DNA of 64,000 bases from Chryseobacterium gleum (GCA_945897805.1 CAMDFX010000001.1:496001-560000); one strand, 5' to 3'. Positions 53,920 through 62,577 are shown, numbered from the stretch's first letter. Numbers and translations are program-made. Notes: generated by a model not told the origin, from the letters alone.

Positions 53920-54739
53920 TTATTTTGGATTTGAAATCATAAGTCAATCCAAAATGCGGGGACCAACCCAAATGTTGTTGCCAAGCAGAGCCCAAATCTA
54001 ATTTAAAGTTATTTTTGAACCTATAACCAAATCCAAATGTCAATTCCATCGGATTTGAAGCCGCTCCAAACCGCGTGTAAAAACGCTCTAAAAGCTCATA
54101 CTCCAAACCTGCTTTAGCTCTTAGACGCGTTTCAATTTCTTTTTCAGCTTCTGCTAAAATCATTACTCTTTCGGAAAGTTTGTAATTGATTCCCAAGCGC
54201 AAGTAGGTGGAAAATCTATCGTCTTGAAATTCTGAAAGTTTTGCCCTTCCGAAATTTAAAATGCTGAAACCAACCGTTATCTTGTCATTTATTTTTGCTA
54301 AAATACCTGCTTCTGCAGTAACACTGCTCTTAGATCCATAATTTTCAATTCTTAATCCTTGGTAATTCATTTGCACTCCTGCTGATAATTTCTCTCCCAA
54401 TTTCATACTATAACCAAATCCAATTCTAGTGGTTCGGTATATTTTGTAACCGTAGGTTTGCACACCGGCAGAGATAATACCTACTTTGAAAGGAATTGCA
54501 ACAACAAAAGCTTGTGTTTGGAGTTCTTTCAATAAATACCGATTTTCATAACTCAAACCCGCAGAAATTTGTTTCAAATTTGCCAGTGCTCCCGGATTGT
54601 GGTGAAAACTCCAAACATCAGAAACGGCGACGGTACTATTTGCCATCGACATCGATCGAGCACCAACGGGTTGCCAGCCTTGCGCTTTCCAAGATTGAAA
54701 AATGAGCAGCATAATTGCGGATAAGCAGAATTTTGTCAT
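53912..54739 (-). CDS. PorV/PorQ- or UPF0164-like outer-membrane barrel protein
   Basis: 275 residues. After an export signal ([20 protein letters not shown]), the start of the mature part, [20 protein letters not shown] and [12 protein letters not shown], matches the opening of PorV/PorQ-like barrels (alternating small residues, then NPA/G). Strand pairs such as [20 protein letters not shown] and [20 protein letters not shown] continue to a C-terminal LTYDF. It overlaps the next gene by 8 nt, so they are co-translated. It could anchor or guide the larger barrel-like protein; I cannot identify it further. Confidence 0.7.
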   Translation of the reverse strand: MTKFCLSAIMLLIFQSWKAQGWQPVGARSMSMANSTVAVSDVWSFHHNPGALANLKQISAGLSYENRYLLKELQTQAFVVAIPFKVGIISAGVQTYGYKIYRTTRIGFGYSMKLGEKLSAGVQMNYQGLRIENYGSKSSVTAEAGILAKINDKITVGFSILNFGRAKLSEFQDDRFSTYLRLGINYKLSERVMILAEAEKEIETRLRAKAGLEYELLERFYTRFGAASNPMELTFGFGYRFKNNFKLDLGSAWQQHLGWSPHFGLTYDFKSKINE

Positions 54740-54897
54740 GCAGTAAAAATAACAATATTTCTATTCAAAAGTTAAGGACTGTTAACTTTTTTTTGGAAAA
54801 ACTGCAGATAGTCAACTTATTGCTTAGTTACAATTTTAGATTGTCGTTTTTTTTTGTACTTTTACTTACTTCAAAATATTTCATAAAACTTACAATC

Positions 54898-55566
54898 ATG
54901 TCAGAAGATAACAAACTTAAAATTGAAATTTGGTCAGATGTTATGTGCCCGTTTTGTTACATCGGGAAGAGAAAAATTGAAAATGCAATCCGTGAGTTTC
55001 CCAATAAAGATCATTTTGAAATTGAATGAAAAAGTTTTCAATTAGACCCAAGAACAAAATCTCAACCAGGTAAATCATCTTACGATTATTTGGCCGAAAA
55101 ATATGGGCGAGATAGACAATGGTCATTGGAAATGCACGAAAATGTGACCAACCAAGCCAAAGCTGAAGGTTTGGAATATAATTTTGACAAAGCAATCATT
55201 GCCAATTCATTTGATGCACACAGATTGTCACATCTTGCAAAAATAAAGGGAAAAGGAAATGAATTAGAAGAATTGATTTTCAAAGCCTATTTTACTGAAG
55301 GTAAAGATGTTTCTGAAATTCAAACTTTGGTTGAGTTGGGAAAAAATGTAGGTTTAGATGAAAATGAAATCAGAAATATGTTGGCTTCGAACCAATTCAA
55401 GGATGAAGTTCAAAACGATATTATTGAAGCACAACAAATAGGGGTGAGAGGCGTCCTATTTTTTGTTTTGGATCGAAAATATGCCATTTCTGGTGCTCAA
55501 CCGCAAGTAGTTTTCACCGAAACACTCGGAAAAGCATGGGAAAATTGGATTGGAAACAAGAATTAG
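54898..55566 (+). pseudogene. DsbA/FrnE-family oxidoreductase interrupted by one in-frame TGA
   Basis: The frame from ATG 54898 begins [20 protein letters not shown], with the redox motif CPFC followed by YIGKRKIE. At codon 44 (55027-55029) TGA stands where relatives have Trp before KSFQLDP, and the same frame then continues uninterrupted to 55566 (DSFDAHRL-like NSFDAHRLSHLAKIKGKGNE, EAQQIGVRGVLFFVLDRKYA). Length (222 codons) is right for FrnE. One G to A change explains the stop. UGA is not generally read as Trp here, because aroC and others end in TGA. The gene is probably inactivated recently; suppression or sequencing error is possible. Confidence 0.88.
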
Positions 55567-55582
55567 TTAAAAAAAATCAAAA

Positions 55583-55598
55583 TGTGACTTTTGTCACA
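55583..55598. promoter_or_regulatory. Perfect CRP/FNR-type operator
   Basis: TGTGAC TTTT GTCACA is a perfect inverted repeat that matches the TGTGA-N6-TCACA consensus of the CRP/FNR family. It is centred 34 nt upstream of the centre of TATCTTTG (55621-55628). If that box is centred near -7, the operator sits near -41.5, the position for class II activation. Confidence 0.75.
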
Positions 55599-55620
55599 AA
55601 AACATTCGTTACAATAATTG

Positions 55621-55628
55621 TATCTTTG
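55621..55628 (+). promoter_or_regulatory. Promoter -7 box (TATCTTTG) for the persulfide dioxygenase gene
   Basis: A perfect TANNTTTG match, 23 nt before the ATG. No TTTG is found 17-23 nt upstream, which fits an activator-dependent promoter with the operator at 55583-55598 covering the -33 region. Confidence 0.65.
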
Positions 55629-55651
55629 AATACAATTAATCAAATAATACG

Positions 55652-57064
55652 ATGAGAATAGAACAAATTTACACAGGATGTTTAGCACAAGGAGCTTATT
55701 ATATTGTAAGCAATGGAGAAGTTGCAATCATTGATCCATTGAGAGAAGTAAACGCTTATATGCAAAAAGCGATTGTAGACGAAGCCAAAATAAAATACAT
55801 TTTTGAAACTCATTTTCATGCAGATTTTGTCAGCGGACATGTAACGCTTTCAGAAAAAACTGGTGCTGAAATTATTTATGGACCGACGGCAAATCCAGAT
55901 TTTAAAGCGACAATTGCAACAGATGGACAAATTTTTCAATTGGGAAATGTACAAATCAAAGTCTTGCATACGCCCGGTCATACAATGGAAAGTTCGACTT
56001 TTTTGTTGATTGATGAAAATGGAGATGATCATTGTATTTTCAGTGGTGATACTTTATTTTTAGGTGATGTCGGACGACCAGATTTAGCGCAAAAAGCCGC
56101 AGAAATAACGCAAGAGCAATTGGCGGAGATTTTATTTGACAGCTTGAGAAATAAAATCATGACTTTGGCGGATGATGTAATCGTATATCCTGGTCATGGT
56201 GCTGGTTCTGCGTGTGGTAAAAATATGTCTAAAGAAACTGTTGGAACAATTGGTGAGCAAAAGCAAGTCAATTATGCTTTGCGTGCTAATATGACAAAAG
56301 CAGAATTTGTGAAAGAAGTTACAGATGGATTGTTGGCACCTCCGGCTTATTTTCCGTTGAATGTGATGATGAACAAAAATGGTTATGAAAGCATTGATGA
56401 AGTAATCAAGAGAGGAACATTGGCTTTAAATGCAAGAGAATTTGAAGTTGCTGCAACTGAAACGGATGCAATGATTTTAGATGTTCGCAACGAGAAAGAT
56501 TTTGTCAAAGGCCATATTCCGAATTCAATTTTTATTGGAATTGATGGCGGATTTGCTCCGTGGGTAGGTACTTTGATTAAAGATGTGAAACAAGAGGTAT
56601 TGTTGGTTGCGCCTGAAGGAAGAGAGGAAGAAGTCATTACAAGATTAGCGCGCGTAGGTTTTGATTATACCATTGGATTTTTAAAAGGCAGTTTTGACGC
56701 TTGGAAGTCCGCAGGAAAAGAAATTGCAACCATTGAATCTATTTCTGCAGAAGATTTTAAAGCAAAGGCGGGGATAGATCACCATCCAATTTTTGATGTG
56801 AGAAAAAGCAGCGAATTTGAAGCCGAACATTTGAATGACGTTAAAAATACGCCATTGGATTTCCTGAATGAGCACTTAGCTGAGTTTCCAAATGATGAAA
56901 CTTTTTATATACATTGTGCTGGCGGATACCGTTCTGTAATTGCAGCATCTATTTTGAAAAGTCGTGGCATTCACAATTTAATCGATGTTGCAGGTGGTTT
57001 TGGTGCGATCAAAAAATCAGGAATGCAAACTTCTAATTTTGTTTGTCCATCCACTTTGAAATAA
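55652..57064 (+). CDS. ETHE1-like persulfide dioxygenase fused to rhodanese domains
   Basis: 470 residues. The first ~240 form a metallo-beta-lactamase fold: ETHFHADFVSGHVTLSEKTG, HTPGHTMESSTFLL, IFSGDTLFLGDVGRPDL and YPGHGAGSACGKNMS, with the ETHE1 pattern of His/Asp ligands. Two rhodanese domains follow (~265-360 and ~370-465). In the first, the active Cys is replaced (LLVAPEGREEEV), and the second has FYIHCAGGYRSVIAASIL with the Cys present. ETHE1 oxidises glutathione or low-molecular persulfides to sulfite; rhodanese moves sulfane sulfur. So it works in sulfide/persulfide detoxification. Upstream is a CRP/FNR-type operator, and a terminator follows. Confidence 0.92.
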   Translation: MRIEQIYTGCLAQGAYYIVSNGEVAIIDPLREVNAYMQKAIVDEAKIKYIFETHFHADFVSGHVTLSEKTGAEIIYGPTANPDFKATIATDGQIFQLGNVQIKVLHTPGHTMESSTFLLIDENGDDHCIFSGDTLFLGDVGRPDLAQKAAEITQEQLAEILFDSLRNKIMTLADDVIVYPGHGAGSACGKNMSKETVGTIGEQKQVNYALRANMTKAEFVKEVTDGLLAPPAYFPLNVMMNKNGYESIDEVIKRGTLALNAREFEVAATETDAMILDVRNEKDFVKGHIPNSIFIGIDGGFAPWVGTLIKDVKQEVLLVAPEGREEEVITRLARVGFDYTIGFLKGSFDAWKSAGKEIATIESISAEDFKAKAGIDHHPIFDVRKSSEFEAEHLNDVKNTPLDFLNEHLAEFPNDETFYIHCAGGYRSVIAASILKSRGIHNLIDVAGGFGAIKKSGMQTSNFVCPSTLK

Positions 57065-57082
57065 GGAAATAAAATTCTTATG

Positions 57083-57116
57083 AACGGTCAGAATTTTTAT
57101 TTTGACCGTTTTTTTT
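57083..57116 (+). terminator. Intrinsic terminator after the persulfide dioxygenase gene
   Basis: AACGGTCA (57083-57090) and TGACCGTT (57103-57110) form a perfect 8-bp stem followed by eight T. It covers the ATG at 57080, which helps set the next gene's start downstream. Confidence 0.9.
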
Positions 57117-57136
57117 ACAATATAAAATGTACTTAC

Positions 57137-58153
57137 ATGCCATTAATCAGTCGTTTAAATAAGCAAAAAATCATCTTGCTTTTTGGATTACATTTTAATG
57201 TGGCTGCCCAAGTTGAATATAAATTAGATATTTTAGGAGACGAATTTGAGCAAGCAACAATCCAACAACCTGATGATTACGAAGGGAAAGTGATTTGTAC
57301 TCTGGTAAAAAGAAGAGACATTCAATCTAAAGTCGGAGTTTTATATATTCATGGTTTCAGTGATTATTTTTTCCAAGCTGAAATGGCAGAGAATTTTTCC
57401 AAACAAGGATTTGCTTTCTACGCCCTGGATTTGCGGAAATACGGCAGGTCACACTTAAAAAATCAGAAAATTTGCAATGTCCGAAATTTAAATGAATATT
57501 TTACTGATATCGATACTGCACTCAGCATAATGCATCAAGAAGGTGTCGACAAAATTCTCCTTTCTGGTCATTCAACTGGTGGATTAATTGTTTCACTTTA
57601 TGCAAATCAAAGAATTGGAAAAGAATTGTTTGATGCGATTTATTTGAATAGTCCTTTTTTCGACATGAATCTCAATCCAATTTTGAAGAAACTTGTATTG
57701 CCTTTGGTGGTGAAAAAAGGAAATAAAACGCCAAATAAAATAATGAAGGGCGGACTTTCACCTTGGTATGGAATGAGTATTTACTGCAAAGATAAAGGTG
57801 AATGGCAGTATAATTTAGCATGGAAACCACACAATGCGCCTTCAGTAAATTATGGTTGGTTGAAAGCAATTTACGATGGACAAAAACAAATTCACAAAGG
57901 AATAAAACTTTCTAAACCAACATTGGTAATGCATTCAAATAATTCTGTTTACACCAAAAAATGGAAAGATGAAATGCTTACTGGCGATGCTGTTTTAAAT
58001 GTTAAAGACATTGAAAAATATGCTAAAAAAATTAAAGGAAATGTTCAAATTCAATCAATTGAAAATGGTATGCACGATTTGATTTTATCTAAGAAATCAG
58101 TGCGAGATGAAGTGTATTTTAAGCTTTTCAAATGGCTTGAAAGTGCATTTTAG
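57137..58153 (+). CDS. Alpha/beta hydrolase, serine aminopeptidase S33 / lysophospholipase type
   Basis: 338 residues from ATG 57137; an in-frame ATG at 57080 is rejected because it lies in the terminator of the previous gene. GVLYIHGFSDYFFQ carries the oxyanion loop, ILLSGHSTGGLIVSLYAN the nucleophile (GHSTG), PTLVMHSNNSV the acid region and ENGMHDLILS the catalytic His. A weak hydrophobic start (KQKIILLFGLHFNVAAQ) could be an export signal. It should hydrolyse lysophospholipids or other small esters. Confidence 0.85.
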   Translation: MPLISRLNKQKIILLFGLHFNVAAQVEYKLDILGDEFEQATIQQPDDYEGKVICTLVKRRDIQSKVGVLYIHGFSDYFFQAEMAENFSKQGFAFYALDLRKYGRSHLKNQKICNVRNLNEYFTDIDTALSIMHQEGVDKILLSGHSTGGLIVSLYANQRIGKELFDAIYLNSPFFDMNLNPILKKLVLPLVVKKGNKTPNKIMKGGLSPWYGMSIYCKDKGEWQYNLAWKPHNAPSVNYGWLKAIYDGQKQIHKGIKLSKPTLVMHSNNSVYTKKWKDEMLTGDAVLNVKDIEKYAKKIKGNVQIQSIENGMHDLILSKKSVRDEVYFKLFKWLESAF

Positions 58154-58198
58154 AGGCCAAACCCAATGCCTAATGCCTGAATTCCCAATTCCCAAGCA

Positions 58199-58747
58199 CT
58201 AAATCCGAGGTCGCCAAGCTTGTTCATCAGCACCTAAATCAAGCGCAATCTTTCTTCCCAAAACGAAAAGATAATCACTTAATCTATTCAAATATTGCAT
58301 AACAATTGGTGCTACAAATTCGTGGTCATGTAAATTTGTGGTAATCCTTTCGGCTCTTCTACAAACGCATCTCGCTAAATGACAATAGGATACTGTCGTG
58401 TTTCCGCCTGGTAAAATGAAGAATTTCAGTTCAGGTAGTTGTTCGTCCATCTCATCCATTTTATCTTCTAAAAATAGCACATCTGATTCAATCAAATCGG
58501 GTAATTTCATTTTAGATTTCTCTGGATCCGCAGCTAATGAAGAGCCAATGGTAAATAATCTATCTTGAATTTCAATTAATTGTGTTTTGTATTTTTCATC
58601 AATTGCTTGGTCGCGAATTAAGCCGATATATGAGTTCAATTCATCTACTGTTCCGTATGATTCAATTCGTAGCGAATGCTTGGGAACTCTTGTTCCGCCG
58701 ATCAGTGATGTTGTTCCTTTGTCTCCGTTTTTTGTATAAATTTTCAT
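58199..58747 (-). CDS. Cob(I)alamin adenosyltransferase, PduO type
   Basis: 182 residues. MKIYTKNGDKGTTSLIGGTR is the ATP-binding start and YGTVDELNSYIGLIRDQ the next motif. RCVCRRAERITTNL (R-x-x-C-R-R-x-E) and YLNRLSDYLFVLGR carry the corrinoid-binding part. It transfers the 5'-deoxyadenosyl group of ATP to cobalamin to make coenzyme B12, needed by methylmalonyl-CoA mutase and others. No cobalamin synthesis genes are near, so it probably serves salvage. It lies 18 nt downstream of the methyltransferase gene, same strand, likely one operon. Confidence 0.94.
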   Translation of the reverse strand: MKIYTKNGDKGTTSLIGGTRVPKHSLRIESYGTVDELNSYIGLIRDQAIDEKYKTQLIEIQDRLFTIGSSLAADPEKSKMKLPDLIESDVLFLEDKMDEMDEQLPELKFFILPGGNTTVSYCHLARCVCRRAERITTNLHDHEFVAPIVMQYLNRLSDYLFVLGRKIALDLGADEQAWRPRI

Positions 58748-58765
58748 TGCTTTTTGGTTGTGGAT

Positions 58766-59554
58766 TTAAAATCCAGATAAAACGTTTTTTAATTTGATAA
58801 CAAAATGTTCCTTGACTTGTTGCGGTCTTCGAATAATAATTCCCATTCTGAACAAATCTATGGTTAAATGGAATTCCTCCAAAGATATAATTTCAGACCA
58901 ACTTTCAAACATATCTTTGCTCCAACGAATATCGTCTAGCAGAAAGATCGTATTTTCATCAGTTATTTTAGTCAGCAAACCCAAGTATTTCTTCAAGGCT
59001 TTTCCATCATGATGTCCGTCGATGTATACTAGATCGAAAATTATTCGGTTTTCTTGCATCAAATAATCTTCAAATTTAGCATGTACAACTTTTATATTTT
59101 GTAAATTCAGTTTTGCAAAGTTTAATTGAGCAACTTCTATAGTTTTTGCGCATGCATCAACCGTTGTTACTTTTGCTGCTAGATTTCCAGATGCCAAATG
59201 AATTGTTCCAATACCCAAACTTGTGCCCAATTCAAGAATATTTTTGGGTTTATAATAGTTTGATAATTGGAAAAGTAATTTTGCATAAACACCTTTACAA
59301 GAAGCTGTTTTATAAATGGATTTGATTGTTCTATTGTTGGATAGCTTTTTGGAACCAGCACCTGCATCTTCAATTTGAATCAGTGTTTTGTTGGTTGAAA
59401 GGGATTTTTGCAACTCTTTTAATGTAGAAATAAATTCGTTAGGAGTTTTGATTTTTAGACATTTATCTAAAAGTTCGTAAACAAAAGGTGAATGAATACC
59501 ATGTCTTCCTTTGGATTTGATGAAGTATTTGATATATTCGTTGACGAAATTCAT
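58766..59554 (-). CDS. Class I SAM-dependent (O-)methyltransferase-like protein
   Basis: 262 residues. It begins MNFVNEYIKYFIKSKGRHGI with HSPFVYELLDKCL, a typical Bacteroidota opening. The SAM motif is NILELGTSLGIGTIHLASGN, then VTTVDACAKTIEVAQLNFAK, FDLVYIDGHHDGKALKKYLG and FLLDDIRWSKDMFESW. The DDxRW-type motif resembles class I O-methyltransferases such as catechol or caffeoyl-CoA types. The substrate is unknown. It precedes the adenosyltransferase gene by 18 nt. Confidence 0.85.
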   Translation of the reverse strand: MNFVNEYIKYFIKSKGRHGIHSPFVYELLDKCLKIKTPNEFISTLKELQKSLSTNKTLIQIEDAGAGSKKLSNNRTIKSIYKTASCKGVYAKLLFQLSNYYKPKNILELGTSLGIGTIHLASGNLAAKVTTVDACAKTIEVAQLNFAKLNLQNIKVVHAKFEDYLMQENRIIFDLVYIDGHHDGKALKKYLGLLTKITDENTIFLLDDIRWSKDMFESWSEIISLEEFHLTIDLFRMGIIIRRPQQVKEHFVIKLKNVLSGF

Positions 59555-59592
59555 TTTACAAAGAAATAAAAAACAAACGAATTGAAGGGAAA

Positions 59593-60987
59593 ATGGAAAT
59601 GAATACTTTATATATAGACAGTCAAAGAGCCAAAGTATTTGGAGAGCAACCGGAGTTAAAGTTGGTTGCTCCTTGTAAAATGGGCGAGGGAATTATTCAT
59701 TTTTTGCAAGTTCAAAGAGATAATTTGATCAAAAAATTTGAACAAGCAGATGTTCAATCCACATTTTTTATTCCTGCCTCTGGTTCAGGCTCTCGCATGT
59801 TTCATTTTCTTTTTGAATTTCTAGAGCGACCAAACGAGGAAAATCGTGGTCAAGTGGAAAGATTTTTGAACAACATGGAAGATTTCGCATTTTTTCAAAA
59901 AATTCCATTAGAAATAAGAGAAAAATTAAAATCTCACGATGTCAACTTGGATGAATTTGTCGATTATCTATTAAATAAAGAAGGAATGAATTTTGGCGAT
60001 TTACCTAAAGGTTTGATTCCATTTCATAAAATCGGACCTTTTGTTTTAAATCCATTTCAAGAGCAAATTCTGCAAGGAATTAAAGTAAACGAAGGAAATT
60101 CATCGTTTCACTATTCTATTAAAAATGACCATGAAAATGACATTAAAAATGGGATAGAAAGTACAGAGAAACTTTCAGGTGGAAAATACGATGTTACTTT
60201 TTCAGTTCAAAATGAAGCAACAAGTTCGATTGCATTTGATGAGCAGCAACAGCCGCTGAAAATCGCCAATAATCACATTTTAACAAGACCGGCTGGTCAC
60301 GGAGCTTTATTAGAAAATTTGAATACAATTTCCGCTGATATTATTTTTGTAAAGAACATCGATAATATACAACATTTTGGGAAAGCGAATCTTGCCATCG
60401 AGACATGGAAATACCTTGGTGGTGTTGCGATTTGGTTTGAAGCAGAAAAAAATAAAATCATCGAAAATCCTTCTATTGAGGGATTAATTGAATTAAATAA
60501 ACATTTTCAATTCATTGCAGATTCTGAAATTGAGAAATTGAAAGGCGAAGATATTTTTAAAATTTTGAATCGACCTTTTAGGGTTTGTGGAATGGTCAGA
60601 AATGAAGGTCAGCCTGGTGGAGGTCCTTTTTGGGTAGAGGAAAATGGAATAATTAGTAAGCAAATTGTAGAGAAATCACAAATTTCAATGCGCGGTGAAC
60701 AATATCGATTGATGGTTCAAAGTACTTATTTCAACCCTGTAATGATTGCAGCTGTAAATAAAGATATTCATGGTAAACCTTTTGATTTACTGAATTTTAG
60801 AGATGAAAATAAGTATTTTGTAGTGAAGAAAAATCACAAAGGACAAGATGTTTACTATTCAGAACTACCAGGATTATGGAATGGTTCAATGGCTTATTGG
60901 AACTCCATTTTTGTTGAAATTCCATCTGAAACTTTTAGCCCTGTTAAAACTGTGCTGGATTTACTGGAGCCTTCGCACAAAGAATAA
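59593..60987 (+). CDS. DUF4301 family protein
   Basis: 464 residues. The opening (MEMNTLYI, or MNTLYI from a second ATG 6 nt later) leads to FIPASGSGSRMFHFLFEFLE near residue 58. This is a G-x-G-x-R loop like that of nucleotidyltransferases. Further conserved blocks are LPKGLIPFHKIG, HILTRPAGHGALLENLNTIS, RVCGMVRNEGQPGGGPFWVE and QYRLMVQSTYFNPV. The GHGALLEN and NEGQPGGGPFW motifs suggest a sugar-nucleotide transferase-like enzyme, but DUF4301 has no assigned activity. The stop directly abuts the rpe stop from the other strand. Confidence 0.85.
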   Translation: MEMNTLYIDSQRAKVFGEQPELKLVAPCKMGEGIIHFLQVQRDNLIKKFEQADVQSTFFIPASGSGSRMFHFLFEFLERPNEENRGQVERFLNNMEDFAFFQKIPLEIREKLKSHDVNLDEFVDYLLNKEGMNFGDLPKGLIPFHKIGPFVLNPFQEQILQGIKVNEGNSSFHYSIKNDHENDIKNGIESTEKLSGGKYDVTFSVQNEATSSIAFDEQQQPLKIANNHILTRPAGHGALLENLNTISADIIFVKNIDNIQHFGKANLAIETWKYLGGVAIWFEAEKNKIIENPSIEGLIELNKHFQFIADSEIEKLKGEDIFKILNRPFRVCGMVRNEGQPGGGPFWVEENGIISKQIVEKSQISMRGEQYRLMVQSTYFNPVMIAAVNKDIHGKPFDLLNFRDENKYFVVKKNHKGQDVYYSELPGLWNGSMAYWNSIFVEIPSETFSPVKTVLDLLEPSHKE

Positions 60988-61638
60988 TTATAGATTTTTT
61001 AGGTCCGAAATCGTTTTTGTTGGATTTTCAGAATTAAACACAAAACTTCCGGCAACTAAGGCATCAGCGCCAGCTTTTAACAATTCTAAACCTGTTTCAA
61101 GATTTACGCCGCCATCAACTTCGACCAAGGCATGTGAACCTTTCCTGTGAATTAAATTTTTTGCTTGTTCCACTTTTAAAATGGCATTTTTGATAAATTT
61201 CTGACCACCAAATCCCGGGTTTACAGACATTATCAAAACCAAATCTAAATCTTCAATTACATCTTGCAAAAAATCTACGGGTGTATGCGGATTCAATGCA
61301 ACACCGGCTTTCATTCCAGCAGCTTTGATGGCTTGAATTGTTCTATGAAGATGTGTACAAGCCTCATAATGTACAGTCAAAATATCCGCTCCTGCTTCTT
61401 TAAATGCATCAATGTATTGATCAGGTTTTTGAATCATTAAATGAACATCCAATGGTTTTTTAGCATGTTTTTTAATGGCTTGAATAACTGGAAAACCAAA
61501 AGAAATATTCGGCACAAAAACGCCATCCATTACATCCACATGAAACCAATCTGCATCACTTTGGTTAATCATTTCAACGTCGCGCTGAATATTAGCAAAA
61601 TCACATGATAAAACTGATGGAGAAATAATAATAGACAT
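60988..61638 (-). CDS. rpe: Ribulose-phosphate 3-epimerase
   Basis: 216 residues, a TIM barrel. ISPSVLSCDFANIQRDVEMI, WFHVDVMDGVFVPNISFGFP, PLDVHLMIQKPDQYIDAFKE, ILTVHYEACTHLHRTI and LIMSVNPGFGGQKFI carry the metal-binding His, Asp, His and Asp and the phosphate loop (VDGGVNLE, VAGSFVF). It interconverts ribulose 5-phosphate and xylulose 5-phosphate in the pentose phosphate pathway. It is monocistronic and converges on DUF4301 with no intergenic spacer. Confidence 0.97.
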   Translation of the reverse strand: MSIIISPSVLSCDFANIQRDVEMINQSDADWFHVDVMDGVFVPNISFGFPVIQAIKKHAKKPLDVHLMIQKPDQYIDAFKEAGADILTVHYEACTHLHRTIQAIKAAGMKAGVALNPHTPVDFLQDVIEDLDLVLIMSVNPGFGGQKFIKNAILKVEQAKNLIHRKGSHALVEVDGGVNLETGLELLKAGADALVAGSFVFNSENPTKTISDLKNL

Positions 61639-61968
61639 TTTTTTAGTTTTGATTTAGTTACAAAGTTACTTATAATAATAAGTTTTACTTGACTAAAAAA
61701 TTCACAATTTAAGCTTTTAATCAACAATTTGACTTGTTAAATAATTCCTAAATAGGCGAAATATTTTGCCAAAAAATGTGAAAATGTATCACGGTTTTTT
61801 AGTTTCAAATTTATTTTTGTTTAATCTAAATTGCTTGTCTTTTCTTTGTTTTCAACGGGTTGAAATTTCTTAATATCTTTTTTAAAAAATCTAAGACTCA
61901 CTGTATACGTTTCCAGCGCCCTCAAAAACTGGCAATATACCCCCTTAAAATCACTATTTTTGCAGCTC
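61639..61968. other. Intergenic region between rpe and the second NlpC gene
   Basis: No gene-like frame. Divergent promoter space: a TATTTTTG box at 61955-61962 serves the NlpC gene and ends 6 nt before its ATG. The other strand must carry the rpe promoter, for which I see no clear match. No structured RNA is evident. Confidence 0.5.
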
Positions 61969-62538
61969 ATGTATTTGATTTTAAATAAAAATAGCATTCT
62001 TTTTTTGGTATCTTTCTGTTTGAGTTTTACAGTGGTTTGTCAAGAGAATTTGGTGCAAGATAGTTTAAAGGTGATAAAAATCGCAGGAGATTCATTGCTG
62101 TCAATTCCTGAAGATACAATTGTGAAAGCGAAAAATCCGGAGAAAATTGACAATATTATCAACTATGCCAAAAAATTCATGGGAACGCCTTATCGCTATG
62201 CAGGAATGACTCCTTCTGGCTTTGATTGTTCTGGTTTCATAAATTATGTCATGGGGAATTTTGGAATTAGTTTATCTAGAACGAGTTACAATATGGCCGA
62301 ATATGGAAAAACAGTGAAATTAGCTGATTTGAAAGCGGGAGATTTGATGTTTTTCAAAGGCAGTAATGTGCATTCCACTTCAATCGGTCATGTTGGTTTA
62401 GTGGTTGAAGTTAATCCTGGTGAAATAAAATTTATTCATTCAGCAAATAGCGGCGTGCATATAACGACATTCAATAAAAGTAAATATTACGTTCCGCGCT
62501 TTATCAAAGCCACAAGGCTCGATTATGGCGTGGAATAA
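61969..62538 (+). CDS. NlpC/P60 (C40) peptidoglycan peptidase, paralog of the one at 50677
   Basis: 189 residues from ATG 61969 (the TTG at 61960 lies in the promoter box). MYLILNKNSILFLVSFCLSF is a signal sequence. The catalytic Cys is in GMTPSGFDCSGFINYVMGNF, the His in TSIGHVGLVVEVNPG and the third residue in FIHSANSG. It ends FIKATRLDYGVE, nearly as the paralog. The central motifs KIDNIINYAKKFMGTPYRYA and SYNMAEYGKTVKLAD are almost identical between the two, so they arose by gene duplication. It likely hydrolyses peptidoglycan stem peptides. Confidence 0.92.
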   Translation: MYLILNKNSILFLVSFCLSFTVVCQENLVQDSLKVIKIAGDSLLSIPEDTIVKAKNPEKIDNIINYAKKFMGTPYRYAGMTPSGFDCSGFINYVMGNFGISLSRTSYNMAEYGKTVKLADLKAGDLMFFKGSNVHSTSIGHVGLVVEVNPGEIKFIHSANSGVHITTFNKSKYYVPRFIKATRLDYGVE

Positions 62539-62544
62539 AGATAT

Positions 62545-62577
62545 TTTGTTTCATCGCTTGATTTTTAATTATCTTTG
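62545..62577 (+). promoter_or_regulatory. Promoter of the 85-residue protein gene
   Basis: TTTG (62545-62548), a 21-nt spacer and TATCTTTG (62570-62577) match the Bacteroidota consensus. The ATG is 17 nt downstream of the box. Confidence 0.7.

Noticed and set aside
54898-55566. Selenocysteine or general UGA recoding in the DsbA/FrnE gene
   Set aside because: The TGA replaces a family tryptophan rather than cysteine, the CPFC motif is intact, and TGA is used as a normal stop in neighbouring genes.
57080-57136. ATG at 57080 as start of the alpha/beta hydrolase
   Set aside because: It precedes and runs through a perfect terminator hairpin of the upstream gene; ATG 57137 is in frame and better placed.
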